Shown: positions 35,012-46,919 of the stretch, one piece after another
How the letters are laid out: each line of letters opens with the position of its first letter
How positions within the stretch are numbered: the stretch's first letter is position 1
Made by a program: the position numbers and the translations under genes
Assembly: GCA_029747015.1 (NCBI GenBank)
Contig: JAKOGI010000439.1
Location: 302,501-366,500 of the forward strand
DNA from: Carnegiea gigantea
Lineage: Eukaryota > Streptophyta > Magnoliopsida > Caryophyllales > Cactaceae
DNA length: 64,000 nt
Direction: 5' to 3'
Notes under the pieces: generated by a model
What the model was told of the DNA's origin: nothing
What the model saw: the letters and a program-made list of their open reading frames with translations, nothing else
Database searches by the model: none

Positions 35012-36583
35012 ACATCCTCTTTGTTACTAATGGTTTTACCTTTTTTAGGATTGTTCAAGTTTATTTGATAAGTTGCTTTGGACTTTGATGGGGATTGGTA
35101 TATGTAGCAACATGATGGAAAGATGGAGTGGCTGATACTCCATGGACCTCCTCGACATAATTTGAGTGAGGCATAGTCTAGGTGTGCTTAGCACCTAACT
35201 TGGTATGATCGTTTTCAACTCTTCTCTCCTCACCTTTTTATTTTCTTTCTTTCTTTCTATTTGTACGTTATGGATACTTAGGATTGTGATTTTCTATGGG
35301 CGAACAATTTTGAAGTGAACTTTGGGTTTTGTTGAGCCGAGATGGCGATGATCACCCCTATTTGGTTTGTGTATTTTGTTTTATGTGTGTTTGTTGGTGA
35401 TGTGTTTTGTTTTGTGAATATTTGTTGGTGTTGTTTGGTTTGTGCTTGTTAGTGGTGTCATAGGTTTGTATATACTTGTGAGTTTGTGTTTGGTTTGTGG
35501 TTAGATTACTTATCTTCTTGCTTTTTGGTGCCTTAGTTCCCACGATGAGGACATTCTGGAGTTTTAATGTGGGGGTGAGCTATCCATTTACACATATTTT
35601 TCGAAAATTTTGAAAAATTCAAAAAGCTTTTTCTTTTTCATTTGAGATTTGTGTACTTACTTAGGTAGTTGTGATCATATGTGGCTTATTCATTGAGTTG
35701 TATGTAAATAGAGTTTGCATGATGTGATTGTCTAGCTTGCTTATTTTATCATCAATTCTTAGGGCCTTGTTGTTAAGTTGGCAAGAGAACTTTTTGTTTG
35801 TCGAAGTTGCCTTTTAAGCTCCTAAAAATGTGAAAAAAGAGGGAGGAAAAAAGAAAAAAAGTCTAAAAAGTAAATAAAAACCCGGGCACCAATGTTCAAA
35901 GCCACTATCTTTATTTTATATCTTTAATTGGCTTGAATATGTGTTATTTTGCTTGATTATACATCTTTTTGGTCAATGAAATAAGTGCTTTGCACAATCG
36001 AATAAAATTCCTTCTTAGGGAAGGCTCGAATATTCATAAGTCAAATGGGTTTAGGGTGTGTGGGTCATTATTCTTGAAAAAAAAATGGAAAAAATGGATC
36101 AAATAAGGCGATTAGGCAAGAAAATGAGGATCGTGTCAATATTGGCAACTTGATTCATAAGGATTGATACACATTTACACATGCATCAAGGTGTACATAT
36201 AATTGCATATTGTGTGTGGGGTGAAAAATGAGAGACGGTATGCTTCTTGTGACTTCCTTCTGATTGTATATTCTATTTGTATATACTTTTGTGACTTGGT
36301 TACTAGGGTGATACAATTGCCTAAATTGCGTACATAATTTTCCCATTACTCGTACATATGTTTCTGTGTCAGAAAAAGCCAAAAAGATTTTCTCTTGTTT
36401 TTGAAATAATTTTGTGAGTATTTCACTTGAAAATTCTTACGAGATCTCACTCGTCTGCTTGGAAAATCGAGGGGTTTAAAGGACTTGTTGCATACTGTAA
36501 TGCAACTGTGATTCCTATGAAAGTGAGATAGGATGTTCTTTTTCTTATTTTCCATTTCTTTTTAAGTGGTTTCGATAGTTTTA
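35012..36583 (+). other. A1 3' noncoding region with internal purine module
   Basis: No coding signal. Contains the module CGATGAGGACATTC...TTTTAATGTGGGGGTGAG at 35543-35578. The rest is T/G-rich, with A-rich stretches near 35830-35880 and 36080. Confidence 0.6.
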
Positions 36584-36618
36584 CTCGAGGACGAACAAAA
36601 TCTTAGTGTGGAGGTATT
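36584..36618 (+). promoter_or_regulatory. A1 terminal PPT module
   Basis: CTCGAGGACGAACAAAATC, then TTAGTGTGGAGGTATT, directly before the 3' LTR start TGTTCGGGC. Same plan as the internal module at 35543-35578. Confidence 0.7.
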
Positions 36619-37817
36619 TGTTCGGGCTCAAAATGTGCGAATCTTATACTCCCATACTATTTAGATTTAGCTCATAATAATTGTCAAATTAGTTATTTAT
36701 TAGTATGTTTTTGGTGTTTGTAGGTAATAAATAGAATTGCTCAAATGATTGAATAGGTACAAATATGCTAAGAGATGGTCATGTTAACCTGAGTTTACCC
36801 TAGCAGATAACCCGGGATAACCATGGAGCAAACCCAGGATGAGAAGCATAGAACTACCAGGAAAAACAAGGAAGAAGAAGAGGGCAGAGGTTTGCATGGG
36901 GTGCCGTGCCACCCCTTGTTTTCCCCTGCTTCTTTTGCTGGCTTCTAGAGATTTGGCACGGTCTGCCCATGCCTCTAGGCACGACTCTGCCAAACTTGCT
37001 GCGTCGGGATCTATTTAAAGCTCCTTCCCCCATTTGTATGGGATAATTTTTAGGTTTTAGGAACAGGTTTTAACTAGGATTTGGGAGAGATTAGTGTAGA
37101 TTTTTACTTTCATTGTAGCCACAATTGAAGAGGAATCAAGTTTTGATGCAAGTATATGTCTTTCTCTCTTTTTTATCTTCATTTTCATTCAAGTTCAAAG
37201 TATGTTAACTTTGATTTACTAGTTTAATGCCTAAGATTACGTGCCTTTGTTTGTTGTTGGATTGAAATTAGTGTCTCTAATTCCTAATCATCTTTCTATT
37301 CCCTTGTTTACTTTTAATCTTTTATTCTCTTTCTCCAAGAATGCAAATTTCAAGCTCCATCTTAAGGTTTCAAAATCCTCTTTTACAAATTTGAGTTTTT
37401 GGCGCCCAATGGGTTAGATTAGTAGCAGTAGAGTTAGATTAGTGAAAATAAGTGGAGAGTCTACCTCCAGTCATCACTCACTTACTCCAACAATGGAAGC
37501 CAACCTCCATTGTTGGATTTTCATGCTTTCAAGGTAATCCTCTTTCTCTCTCCCTTTTTTAATTAGTAAATTTAATGCTTTGTTAGTTAATTAGATTCTT
37601 TGCTAGTTAGTGTTAGTTAATATGATGTTTGGGATTGATTTAGTTAATTATCCTTATTTTAGCCTAGTTTAATTAATCATATTTAAATTATAATTTGTGA
37701 GTAATTAGTTTTGTTAATTACATTTAGTGGGCCGAAGATAACTAGTGACTTGATTTCCACACCGTCCTAGAGGACGATAAAATTCTTCCACGTACTCATC
37801 CAAAAATGCTACCAACA
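36619..37817 (+). repeat. A1 3' LTR
   Basis: 1199 bp from TGTTCGGGCTCAAAATGTG to CTACCAACA; partner of 31922-33167. Confidence 0.92.
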
Positions 37818-37822
37818 GCAAT

Positions 37823-39623
37823 TAGTCTTGCCTTATTTCTTACCACATTCCCACTTTCATCTAACTTATTGCGAAACATCCATTTAGTCCTAATCACTAG
37901 ATGGTCTTTGGGTCGAGGAGGAAGAAACAATGATTTCTTTCATATTGACCAAGCTCTTCTCGCATAGCAATAACCCAGTTTGAAACATCTAAGGCCTTTA
38001 AATAATTCTTGGGTTCAATAAGCGACACAAAGGAAGAAAATGCACAAAAATTTTGAAGAAAGGACCTAGTTCTTATACCGGTAGATATATCAGTAACTAA
38101 GTTATCTGATGGATGATATAACTTGTATTTTTAGCCTTATCTTAGTTCATGCATAGTTTTTTCATTTGGAGCACTGAGAGATGATTCTTCTTCATTCATA
38201 GTGTGTGATTCTTCACTTGTAGGAGGCATATTGTTTTTAGGATTTGAATCTTGATGCGGCCCTTTGTGCTCCATATTTGTCTTGGCTCTTGCTTCTTCTC
38301 CCTCCTCATCGTCATCATATCTACTTAGCTTTAACTCTTGGAGTGAAAAAGAGCTTAGCCTACTATCATTGGACTCATCAAAAACAATGTGAATGCTCCC
38401 CTCAATTATTTTAGTAGGCATATTATAAACACAATAAGCTTTATTATGCATGCAATAACCAACATGAATACCTTCATGGCTTCTAGCATGAAACTTACCT
38501 ACTCTTTCTTTTCCATTGTCGTAAATGAAGCATTTACAACCAAATGTATGAAAATAAGAAATATTTGGTTTTCGACATTTGAAAAGTTTGTAGGGAGTTT
38601 TTTTCAAAATATGGGGAATTAAACAACAATCCAAAACATAGTTACTAGTTAGTGGTGTTAATTGCTTCTGCCCAAAAAGATATCGGTAAACTACTTTCAC
38701 AAAGCATAGTTCTAGCCATATCCTCTAAGGTATAGGTCTTTGTTAAGGAGTTGTAGGTGCTGAAAAATTGTGTGGAATACTAAGGTTATTGTAAAACTTA
38801 ATAAATTCTTTTTTATTAAAGTCCCTAATATGATCACTCCGAATAGAGACAACAGGTCAATTCTTATAAATTTGCAACTGCTTGCGAAGTTTTAAGAACT
38901 CATAAAATGCTTCATTTTGCTCTTTTAAAAAAGAAACCCTAATCATCCACAATAACAAATATATAAGAACTACCTCTGACGCTACGTACTGGTATTGGAC
39001 CGCATAAATCCATGTGAAGCAATTCTAATGGACGAGATGTACTGATGCATTTTTTGGGCTTAAAGGAGCTACAAGATTGTTTTCATTTTACCACAAGTAT
39101 TATAAATTCGATCTTTTTCAAACTTATAGCCACGCCCTAAGTCTAGCTTAGATAACGTTTCTATAGTGACCTAGTCTATGATGCCATAATTAAGTATCAT
39201 TAAGAGAGACTTGAAAGCATGATAGTTTATTGGATGAGATGCTATTCAAGTTAATGGCATAGACGTTATCTATTCTAGGACCATATAGAATAGTGTTGTC
39301 ATGATGCACATTTTGTACAATAAAGTGAGTGGACTTGAAAATAACATTATTAATTTTGTCACAAAGTTGGCATATACTCAAGAGATTAAATTTTAATCCT
39401 TCAACAAGATATATAATTTCTAAGGATTTAGAGGGATCATTATCGATCTTACCAATTCTTATGATCTTACCAACTCTATTGTCACCGAAGGTGATATTTC
39501 CATGTTTCTTATTCTTGATTTCGATGAAGAGAGATTCATTTCCACTCATGTGCCTATCTGCTATCAAGATATCAAAGTTCATCATCGGTTTTCAAGCATA
39601 TCCCATCCGAGCTTTCACTCTCA
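37823..39623 (-). pseudogene. C3 pol: protease, integrase, RT N-terminus
   Basis: Middle part of C3 pol, between A1 and GC. On the minus strand: decayed protease (YLDSR then RHMSGNESLF; the DSG site is damaged by a frameshift and G-to-R change) and KFNLLSICQLCDKINNVIF at 39190-39585; the pre-integrase and integrase core, heavily decayed, at 38700-39190; the post-core integrase and linker at 38137-38700 (CLIPHILKKTPYKLFKCRKP, SYFHTFGCKCFIYDNGKERV, then HIVFDESNDS); and the RT start at 37823-38100, ending RNKARLI, which joins to VKGYNQEEG beyond A1. Many frameshifts. Confidence 0.85.
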
Positions 39624-39628
39624 GTTTC
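39624..39628. repeat. Target-site duplication of GC (left copy)
   Basis: GTTTC, identical to 55053-55057. Confidence 0.92.
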
Positions 39629-40681
39629 TGAAGCAGATTAGAAGTCCATTACACTAAATAGAGGCTTAATCATTCAAGTGGAGACCAATTAAGTTGAATA
39701 CCTCTATAACAACCCCAATGGAGGAAACCTCAAATCAAAAGGAAACTTTTTTGATTCTTGAAAGAACACCAAGATAAGCAACCCGCCAATTAATCTCCTA
39801 AAGCCTAAGTACAAAAGATTAATAGAAAGGGATGACTCTAAATCACCACCCTAAAAGAGATAAAGATTAAGAGATTTTTGAGAGAGAAAATGGCCTCTAG
39901 CATTTTCATTCATTCATATTCATAAAAAGCTGAATGTAATACAAGGAATTAGAAATTAAATAGCAAGATACCCCCTTCCCTAAGCTTAGTACTAGCTAAT
40001 AGCATTATAAAGATTTTGTGCAATGAAGTTCAAGCTAATTGTACAATTAAAGGGGGACCACTAGGGAATATTGGTGTGCTGGAATTTGGCTGCACGTTCA
40101 TTCTCATTGGTGATGTTATTCACCCATCCAAATGGGGAAGATTAAGGTGGAGATTTTTATGGGAGCCTTCTAAAAGAGTCTATCAGCTACCCACCAAGTT
40201 TAGGCCCTTAATTCTCCCATTTGATGACTCAAATAAATCCTTGAGTAAAGACGTGCACCTCTAAACCCTACACAGACCATAGCTCGGTTAAAAGCCCATA
40301 ACTTGCTTGATTCTTAGAATTTGACGATGCTCTTTAGCTTGTTAGAAAATAGAAATTTGGGGCTATCCATCTATGTAAAATTCACCTAAAATGGATTCCA
40401 TTTATATGAACTAGAAGTCAGGCCATATGTTCTACCTAGAACGAGAAAGTAAAATAAAATAGGCTGACTTAGAGGCAAAATAGCTAGGCTCTTTATTTAG
40501 GCTACTAAGTGCCATGCCACCTTTGCTAAACTTACTTTGGATCCCTCAAGGCTTCTAAATCAACAAGGACTTAGAAGAGCCAAGTACTTGGGTACCACAC
40601 TCATAGGCGACTAGGGGCTCAAGTTGAACCCAAGCATTGATGTTAATTAGGAGGCCAGGCTTCATGGTTTGCCCCGCATCA
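39629..40681 (-). repeat. GC 3' LTR
   Basis: 1053 bp from TGAAGCAGATTAGAAGTCC to GCCCCGCATCA. Followed by a weak PPT (minus strand AAGTAGGGAAGGT, 40682-40694). Confidence 0.9.
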
Positions 40682-40694
40682 ACCTTCCCTACTT

Positions 40695-41157
40695 AAAGAG
40701 GATTTACCCTCAAATCTTCAATGTCCTCAATCCTCAATCTAGGGAGTAAGATCTCTAAATTAAAGGTAGCGGAGATTTTCATGTCACTCGAAAGCTCTAC
40801 CTTGCAGGCATTCTCCCACCTTATGTACGATCTTGTAGGGGCCATCTCTCCTTGCCATAAGCTTTTTTTTCCCCCTCCTTGAAGGGGACCTCTCTTTCCT
40901 CAAATGTTCCCCGGTTTAAACTCAAGATGAGTTCGATTCTTGTTGGTCTTGGCCTTATATTGCTCATTTACCTTCTCAATTTGAGCTCTCACTTGCTCAT
41001 ATAGTTTCTTCATAGATTGGCTGCAAAGCTCACTTTGGACTCTTAAGGAATGGGAATGAGATCAAGAGGAGTGAGAAGGTTGAGGCCATAGTATATCCCA
41101 AAGGGTGAATAAGAATTAGCATAGAAAAGAGTCCAATTGTAGGCGAATTTCGCATGG
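40695..41157 (-). pseudogene. GC integrase C-terminal part
   Basis: End of GC pol, left of A2. The minus strand reads LPHAKFAYNWTLFYANSYSP, then YYGLNLLTPLDLIPIP (the usual post-core region of gypsy integrases) and, further on, MARRDGPYKIVHKVGEC. Frameshifts and stops are present. It joins at 49869 once A2 is removed. Confidence 0.75.
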
Positions 41158-41162
41158 GGAAG
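41158..41162. repeat. Target-site duplication of A2 (left copy)
   Basis: GGAAG, identical to 49864-49868. Confidence 0.92.
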
Positions 41163-42412
41163 TGAAAAGTGCTTTATATGTACATCTTTTTAGGGCTATT
41201 ATGCCTCGTTTTTAGGTCAATTTTGTGCTTAATGATGTTATTTATTCTCCTATTCTCAATTTATGTGTTGTTGTTTTATGTGTTTTACAGGATTTTTAGT
41301 CTTTTTATCCAGCATTTGCCTTTTAATGGCTGTGTTTTGACCTCCCCCATGGTCATCCATGTTATGCCACGACCGTAGAGCAAATATTCAGATCCAGCAC
41401 TGACCATGGTCAGACTGTGGCAAACCCCACGGACCATTGTATGCCTGTTGCCCCTTCGTTTTCCCTCGGTTGTGTGGCTGAGATCAACCGGAATTCTCTA
41501 TAAATAGTGACATTCAGTAACGAAGGAAGAGCACTCCGAAGCAATCCTAAGCAAGCAAGCAAGTAGAATTAGGCTAGTTTAGTTTAGTTTATTTTCTCTC
41601 AAATTTTGTTCTTCACTTAGTTTTATGTGAGTTTTAAGTGTAAGAGTTTTGATCCTGAGGGGGTTCTAAAGCCCTTGGTGAAGACCATCTCTATCAAGTC
41701 CCTTCCGCTCAAGATTTCGCTGATTTTTTTGGTTAGTTTATCTTTTATCATGTCTAAGTAGTTTTCTTAGTCTAGAAATTTAGTTGTCTGTGGAATTGTT
41801 ATTGGATCATGTTTTGATTTAAAGAATTATGCCTATTTTATGATTGGTTTGATTTCATTCAATCAAATGTTTGATATGTCATAGGTTTATTTTTGGCCAA
41901 AATTTACTTGCACACTTGAAACAATTGAGTGAACATTTGAAAGACGATATTTGGTTGTGGGCCTGCTTAAATAGACTTAGCATAACTTCATCTCAAAAGA
42001 GAGATTTATATGTTAAGAGAGCTAGTAAGTAATCGAATATATTAAACTTGGATTAAGCCAAATTAGCTTAAAACAACGACGTTTGCTTAGTTTAGGTAAA
42101 TTTGATTCATTTTAAAAGAATAGATCAAGTTTCTTGACAAGATTGCAAATTCCTCAAAATTAACCAATTAGAGAATAGCACATGTTAATTCATTTTGATT
42201 CAATTCTCTTCCATAACTGGGAAAATTCCTAGACATTGTTCTCTTATTGATTTAGACAAGTTTATTTACAGTAGTTAATCGAATCCATTTGAACTAGAGT
42301 TTTGCTTAGCATATTCTGACAAGACTAGGCTCGATAAATTACTTTAGTCCCTAAAGAACGATCTCTTTTATCTATACTACGAACACCCGTGCACTTGCGG
42401 CAGTGTTGGTTA
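41163..42412 (+). repeat. A2 5' LTR
   Basis: 1250 bp from TGAAAAGTGCTTTATATG to CAGTGTTGGTTA (terminal CA changed to TA). Contains the 12-bp palindrome TGACCATGGTCA at 41401-41412. Confidence 0.88.
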
Positions 42413-42418
42413 AGTTTT

Positions 42419-42436
42419 TGGTGCCGTTGTCGGGGA
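42419..42436 (+). promoter_or_regulatory. A2 primer-binding site (tRNA-Asp type)
   Basis: TGGTGCCGTTGTCGGGGA, two changes from the Athila/Tat PBS TGGCGCCGTTGCCGGGGA. Confidence 0.87.
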
Positions 42437-42649
42437 CTAAATTGCTAACTATTGAGTATTGTCTTACGAATGTGACCAAGCATTTTTATTATTTTGTTTT
42501 GTTTTGTTTTCTTGTTATTTTTCTTTTTCTTGTTTAATTACGCTAGTAGTGTTGGTGAAAGTGCTTGTAGGAATTTTTCCTATTTTATGTGAAGTCTGAT
42601 TTTGTACAAGCCAGAGATTAAGAGGACTTTTCACTTAAACAGGAAAAGC

Positions 42650-44820
42650 AAAGGATTGAAGAACAAAGGCGCGAGGCAAGAAGGAATTCCAACGTGGCGG
42701 GTGAAGAAAGAAGGACCCTTCGTGATTTCGTTACTCCCGGAGTCCAAGGGATCACCTCAAGGATAGCTCGGCCTGCTGTGGATACCAACAACTTCGAACT
42801 CAAGCCAGCACTTATTTCTATGGTGCAGCAATCTCAGTCGGTGGAACTCCTTTGGAAGACCCGAATCTACACCTTTCGGTCTTTTTAGAGGTGTGCGATA
42901 TGCTAAAGTTAAACAGAGTCTCCAACGATGTGATTCGCTTGCACTTATTCCTTTTTTCATAGAGGAATAAAATGCGGGCTTGGTTGCACTCTTTGTTATT
43001 TGCTTGCATAACTACTTGGGACGAGTTGACAAGAGCTTTCCTTGCTAAATTCTTTGCTCCAAGTAAGATAGCAAGCCTGAGAAATCAAATCACCAACTTT
43101 CTGCAAAAAGAGGATGAGATGCTCTATGAAACTTGGGAGCATTTTAAAAATTTACTGCGTTTGTGCCCCCATCATGGTCTTTAGTGCTGGATGATTATCT
43201 AGGTCTTTTATAAGGGTGTGACTCAAACTGTGAGGTCCGCTATTGATGTGGCAGCAGGAGGACTTTAATGAGCAAGATCGAGGATGAAGCCTATAACCTC
43301 ATTGAGGAGATGGCGCTTGATAATTTTCAATGGTCCACTGAACGAGCCCAACCTAGGCGGGTTGGAGGTAAGCTTGAAGCTGATGCTTTTACTTTACTTT
43401 CGATTAAAGTAGGTGCCATGACTAAAAGACTGGACCAATTGAATGTTAGTGCTGTAAACTCTAGTGCCCCTTCCCCTCGTGAGATTTGTGGTTCAATTGA
43501 GCATATATCTTTGAACTGTCAAGTTGGGAGTCTTTTTTCTTAGGACCCTAATGAAGTTAATTATGTTCAAAATTTCAACCCGAGACCGACCAATGACCCT
43601 TACTCTAATAGCTATAATCTAGGTTGGAAGAATCATCTAAATCTCTCTTGTAGGTTGAGTCCAAACACTATGAATATGCCCCCTATGAATGCTAGAGTAC
43701 CCCCTGGGTTTCAAAGACCCTCATTCCCTTCTCAGGTGCCCTAAAAGTCAAATTTAGAGCTAATGATGGAAAACATGCTTATAGTGTAACAAAAATAAGA
43801 TGAGTACATTAAGTAATTAGCCTCAAAGGTTGATGTACTTACAACTCATAATAGGATGTTAGAGGCCCAGATTGCTCAGAAAGCTACTTTTTCATCTACA
43901 CCCCTAGATAGACTTCCCAGTAAGCCTGAACCAAACCCTCGTGAGTATTGTAACTGTGTCACCAAGAAAGAGGATGAAGAGGACTTAACTGACTCTGAAG
44001 AAGTACCAAAGAAAGAGGGTAGAGAGATAACTATAAGTGATAGTAAGGAGAGCAACTATAGTGGCAAGACTGCCACATTGGTAAAGAATAACTCTATTCA
44101 GATCCCCATCATTTTCCCCCCAAAGCTTCCTAGCCCAGGTAGTTTTTCTATCCCATGCATTGTAGGAAAGGTAGAAATTAAGAGAGGGCTATGTAATTTA
44201 GGTGCAAGTGTCAATATAATACCCTACTCTTCGTTTCACAAGCTGCACCGAGGACTGCTAATAGCCGCCCCCTTTTCACTACAATTGGCGATGGTTCTGT
44301 AACACAGCCCATAGGCAGGTTGGAAGATGTGATAGTCAATATAGGAGACATTTGGGTGTTAGTAGACTTCATTATAGTCGAGATGCCGGAAACTGATGAT
44401 GCCTAAATTATCCTAGATAGGCCAATTTTGGCTACAGCTGGTTGCCATATTGATCTGAGAGAGGGTCATATTTCTTTTGAGGTAGTGGGGAGGTTTGCTG
44501 TGTTTAGTCATAGGAAGGAAGATGTGATTTTTCCTCATTCTTCCAGGGATGCATTACCCCTTTTCCCTGAGTATGATATGGAGGATGTCTTGAATGATGA
44601 GGATCCTCCTGATTCTGAATGGATGTCATATGAAGACCCTAACCAAGGGTATGTTAGGGTGGAGTTTTCGACTCCTACGCCACCTAACAAGCCCAAGGTT
44701 GAGGCCCCTATTTCTAATGATTCTTTAATAAGTGAGTATTGCAGGTTTGCACGAGTTGTTCACTCTATGCCCTATTTGGAAGGTTTTGATACCAATTTTA
44801 ATATAGGGGTTGAGTAAGTT
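42650..44820 (+). pseudogene. A2 Gag and protease remnant
   Basis: Athila-type gag. The N-terminal piece is ERRTLRDFVTPGVQGITSRI (42694-42888). The gag core at 42972-43184 reads MRAWLHSLLFACITTWDELT, RAFLAKFFAPSKIASLRNQI and ending LLRLCPHHGL; it continues in frame after a TAG (CWMII). The C-terminal piece (AYNLIEEMALDNFQWSTERA, 43268-43543) includes a damaged zinc-knuckle region (CGSIEHISLNC). Protease is at about 44140-44460: GKVEIKRGLCNLGASVNIIP, where the catalytic Asp of the D-L-G-A motif is Asn (codon 44195-44197). A post-protease segment (HIDLREGHISFEVVGRF) runs to 44820. Broken by several stops and frameshifts. Confidence 0.85.
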
Positions 44821-45697
44821 GATGATATTCCCATCTGATGGGCCAAGAGAGCGATTTTTTTATATGCAGATGGTGGGTTTGTGGCACCAAATTATGAAGA
44901 CGAAGGGCCTGCAGGCAGAATTGTTAAGATGGTACCTTCAACTGAAGAAGTTCGACTCTGTGGTTCGCGATAAGGCTGATCTGGACCAAGCCTAGAACAA
45001 GGGCCAAGTTCTTGACCTTAAAAGACTGCTTCTTGGGAGGCAACCCAACCTTTCTTTTTCTTTCCTTTTTATATTTTTTATTTTTTTATTAATTTTAGTT
45101 GTTATAGAAAAAAAAGAGAGAAAAATATATATAAATATATGAATAAAATGTTGGCACCATGGTCAGGAAAACCAGAAATACAACTGTGGGGTGCCAATCC
45201 TTAAAAAATAGAAAAAACCTAGTAGCAGCAGACACCACAGAGCGTTCATGGTGGGCTGCTATAGGCTATGGTCTAGGTTTTTCACCGTAGTGTCATTTCC
45301 CTTTCCCCTCATTTCATCTTCTTCACTCGACACTTTCTCTCTCTTCCTCCCTTCTCTCTCTCTCTCTAAAACGTCCATAGCCAACACCTTCAATCTCCCT
45401 CAATTCTTCTTAATTTTTCTTCATTTTCACACCAAATTCCTTCCTTTCACTTAATCTCCCCATTTCATCCACAAATTCTCATCTATTTTCTTCTTCTTCA
45501 AAATTCATTTCACCCTTATTCATCCACCATACCCATCCTTTTCTCTCTCTACTTCTTTATATTTTTACTTATTTTCTTCAATTTTCTAGGTTTTTGTTCC
45601 TATTTTTGGTTTTAGTTTTGTTTTTAGTTAGGTTTTGTAACCATGGCACCAAACAAAAGGCAAAGGGGCACCAAACAAAAGACAAAGGAGCACCAAT
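44821..45697 (+). other. A2 segment where pol is missing
   Basis: Holds a short acidic/basic reading (QAELLRWYLQLKKFDSVVRD) and the end-of-pol signature GGGAGGCAACCCA near 45036, then a C/T-rich tract (45290-45560). No RT or integrase motif in any frame. Confidence 0.6.
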
Positions 45698-46919
45698 GTG
45701 CGCGCTAGAGGTAACATTCTTCGCCCTCTTAGTTTGACTCATCTTGATCATGTTACTAGGTATAATTGTTTGAATGAACGTGTAGTAGTAGCAACTAGAT
45801 ACTATGATGAGGATTTGTTAGCCCGATTGAGAATGTTAGATGATATTCATTGGTTGTTTGCTAGAGGTGGTATGAGGCACTTTTTAGAACTCAAAGAGCA
45901 TACACATAGGGACCTGACATTAGAATTTCTAAGTACACTCCATGTCGAGGTCATTAAGAGGCCTCAATGTCAAGCTGGATTTTTATCGTTTTATTTGTAG
46001 GGTCAATTGTATGAACTGAACTTAGATACCTTCAATGGTATTTTTGATTTTCCACCTAGCATGGATATACCGAGTTGCCAAATCCCCTGCGAATTCAACT
46101 CGAATGCATTTTAGGTTGAACTTTCGGGGAGTGTTAGATACAGTACTAGTACATCGAAATGCATGCATATTAGGAACCCCTGTATCAGAGTAGCTCAGTG
46201 TATCCTTACTTGTTCTCTATTTGCTCGGGACAATAGTTTGAATATCCCGAGACTTTCTGAGTTGTACTTTCTATCCTGTATACTTAATGGTGTCCAACTT
46301 GACCCAGGTCCATTCTTAGCTAGGCAATTGCATAGTACTGCTATTACCACTAAAGGTAGGATAGTCATTGGTGAGATAATAACTATTATTGCTAGATTCT
46401 TAGGTGTTAAGCCCAATCATAATGATAGAGTTTCTAGGTTTTAGCGGCTTAACCAAGCAGCTTTTGAGATTATGAACTTTTGTAAAGTTGAGGCTTGCCA
46501 CTTGTGTTGGATTTACCCTGAGGACCGGCTTTTGCCACTTTCCAATATCGATCATACTACTTTGTTTCACCGAGATAACCTTTATTGGGTACTTGGTAAT
46601 GACAAGGTTGTTCAACCCGTCCCTCACTCTAGTCAAGCAGGACCTAGTTCTTCCTCTTAACCGTCCCCACCTAAGTATTTTGATATCCAAGACACCCTTA
46701 GGTCTATTCAAGAGGAGCAAGTTTCCCTCCGAGCCTTTGTAGCTTCAAAGGGCGCCGCTCTTTGGGACTTTGTCCAAGAGCACCCTGATGAGCTTGATGG
46801 GTTGCTTGCTTTCCAGACCCAATATTTCCAAGACTATAGGGCATGCCTAGAGATCTAACAAGATTGGCATATCTCCTATGAGCAACCACCCCATCGCCCT
46901 CCACCTCCTCCTCTCTAAT
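45698..46919 (+). pseudogene. A2 ATHILA-ORF1-like protein
   Basis: About 407 codons in one frame with no frameshift, broken only by stop codons (45998, near 46111, 46442, 46658, near 46856). An upstream ATG near 45642 (MAPNKRQRG) may be the original start. Pieces: THRDLTLEFLSTLHVEVIKR, CIRVAQCILTCSLFARDNSL, LSELYFLSCILNGVQLDPGP, TTKGRIVIGEIITIIARFLG, then an acidic-to-Pro-rich C-terminus (RPPPPPL-like end). The LTLEFLST...LSELYFL...GRIVIGEIIT layout resembles the ATHILA ORF-1 family (PF03078 as I know it), whose function is not established. Confidence 0.7.

Larger units (their letters stand above)
31922..37817 (+). mobile_element. A1: gag-only Tat/Athila-like LTR element
   Basis: Plus-strand element of 5.9 kb with LTRs at 31922-33167 and 36619-37817, a tRNA-Asp-type PBS (TCGGCGCCGTTGCCGG) and a terminal GAGGACGAAC...GTGTGGAGG PPT. 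Coding content is a gypsy gag and a second unidentified frame; no protease, RT, RNase H or integrase is present. This matches the description of non-autonomous gag-bearing LTR elements (TR-GAG type) known in plants; it would depend on a partner element for reverse transcription and integration. Confidence 0.85.

Noticed and set aside
45248..45454. 68-codon Ser/Phe-rich plus-strand ORF.
   Set aside because: Follows from a C/T-rich tract in A2; no domain.
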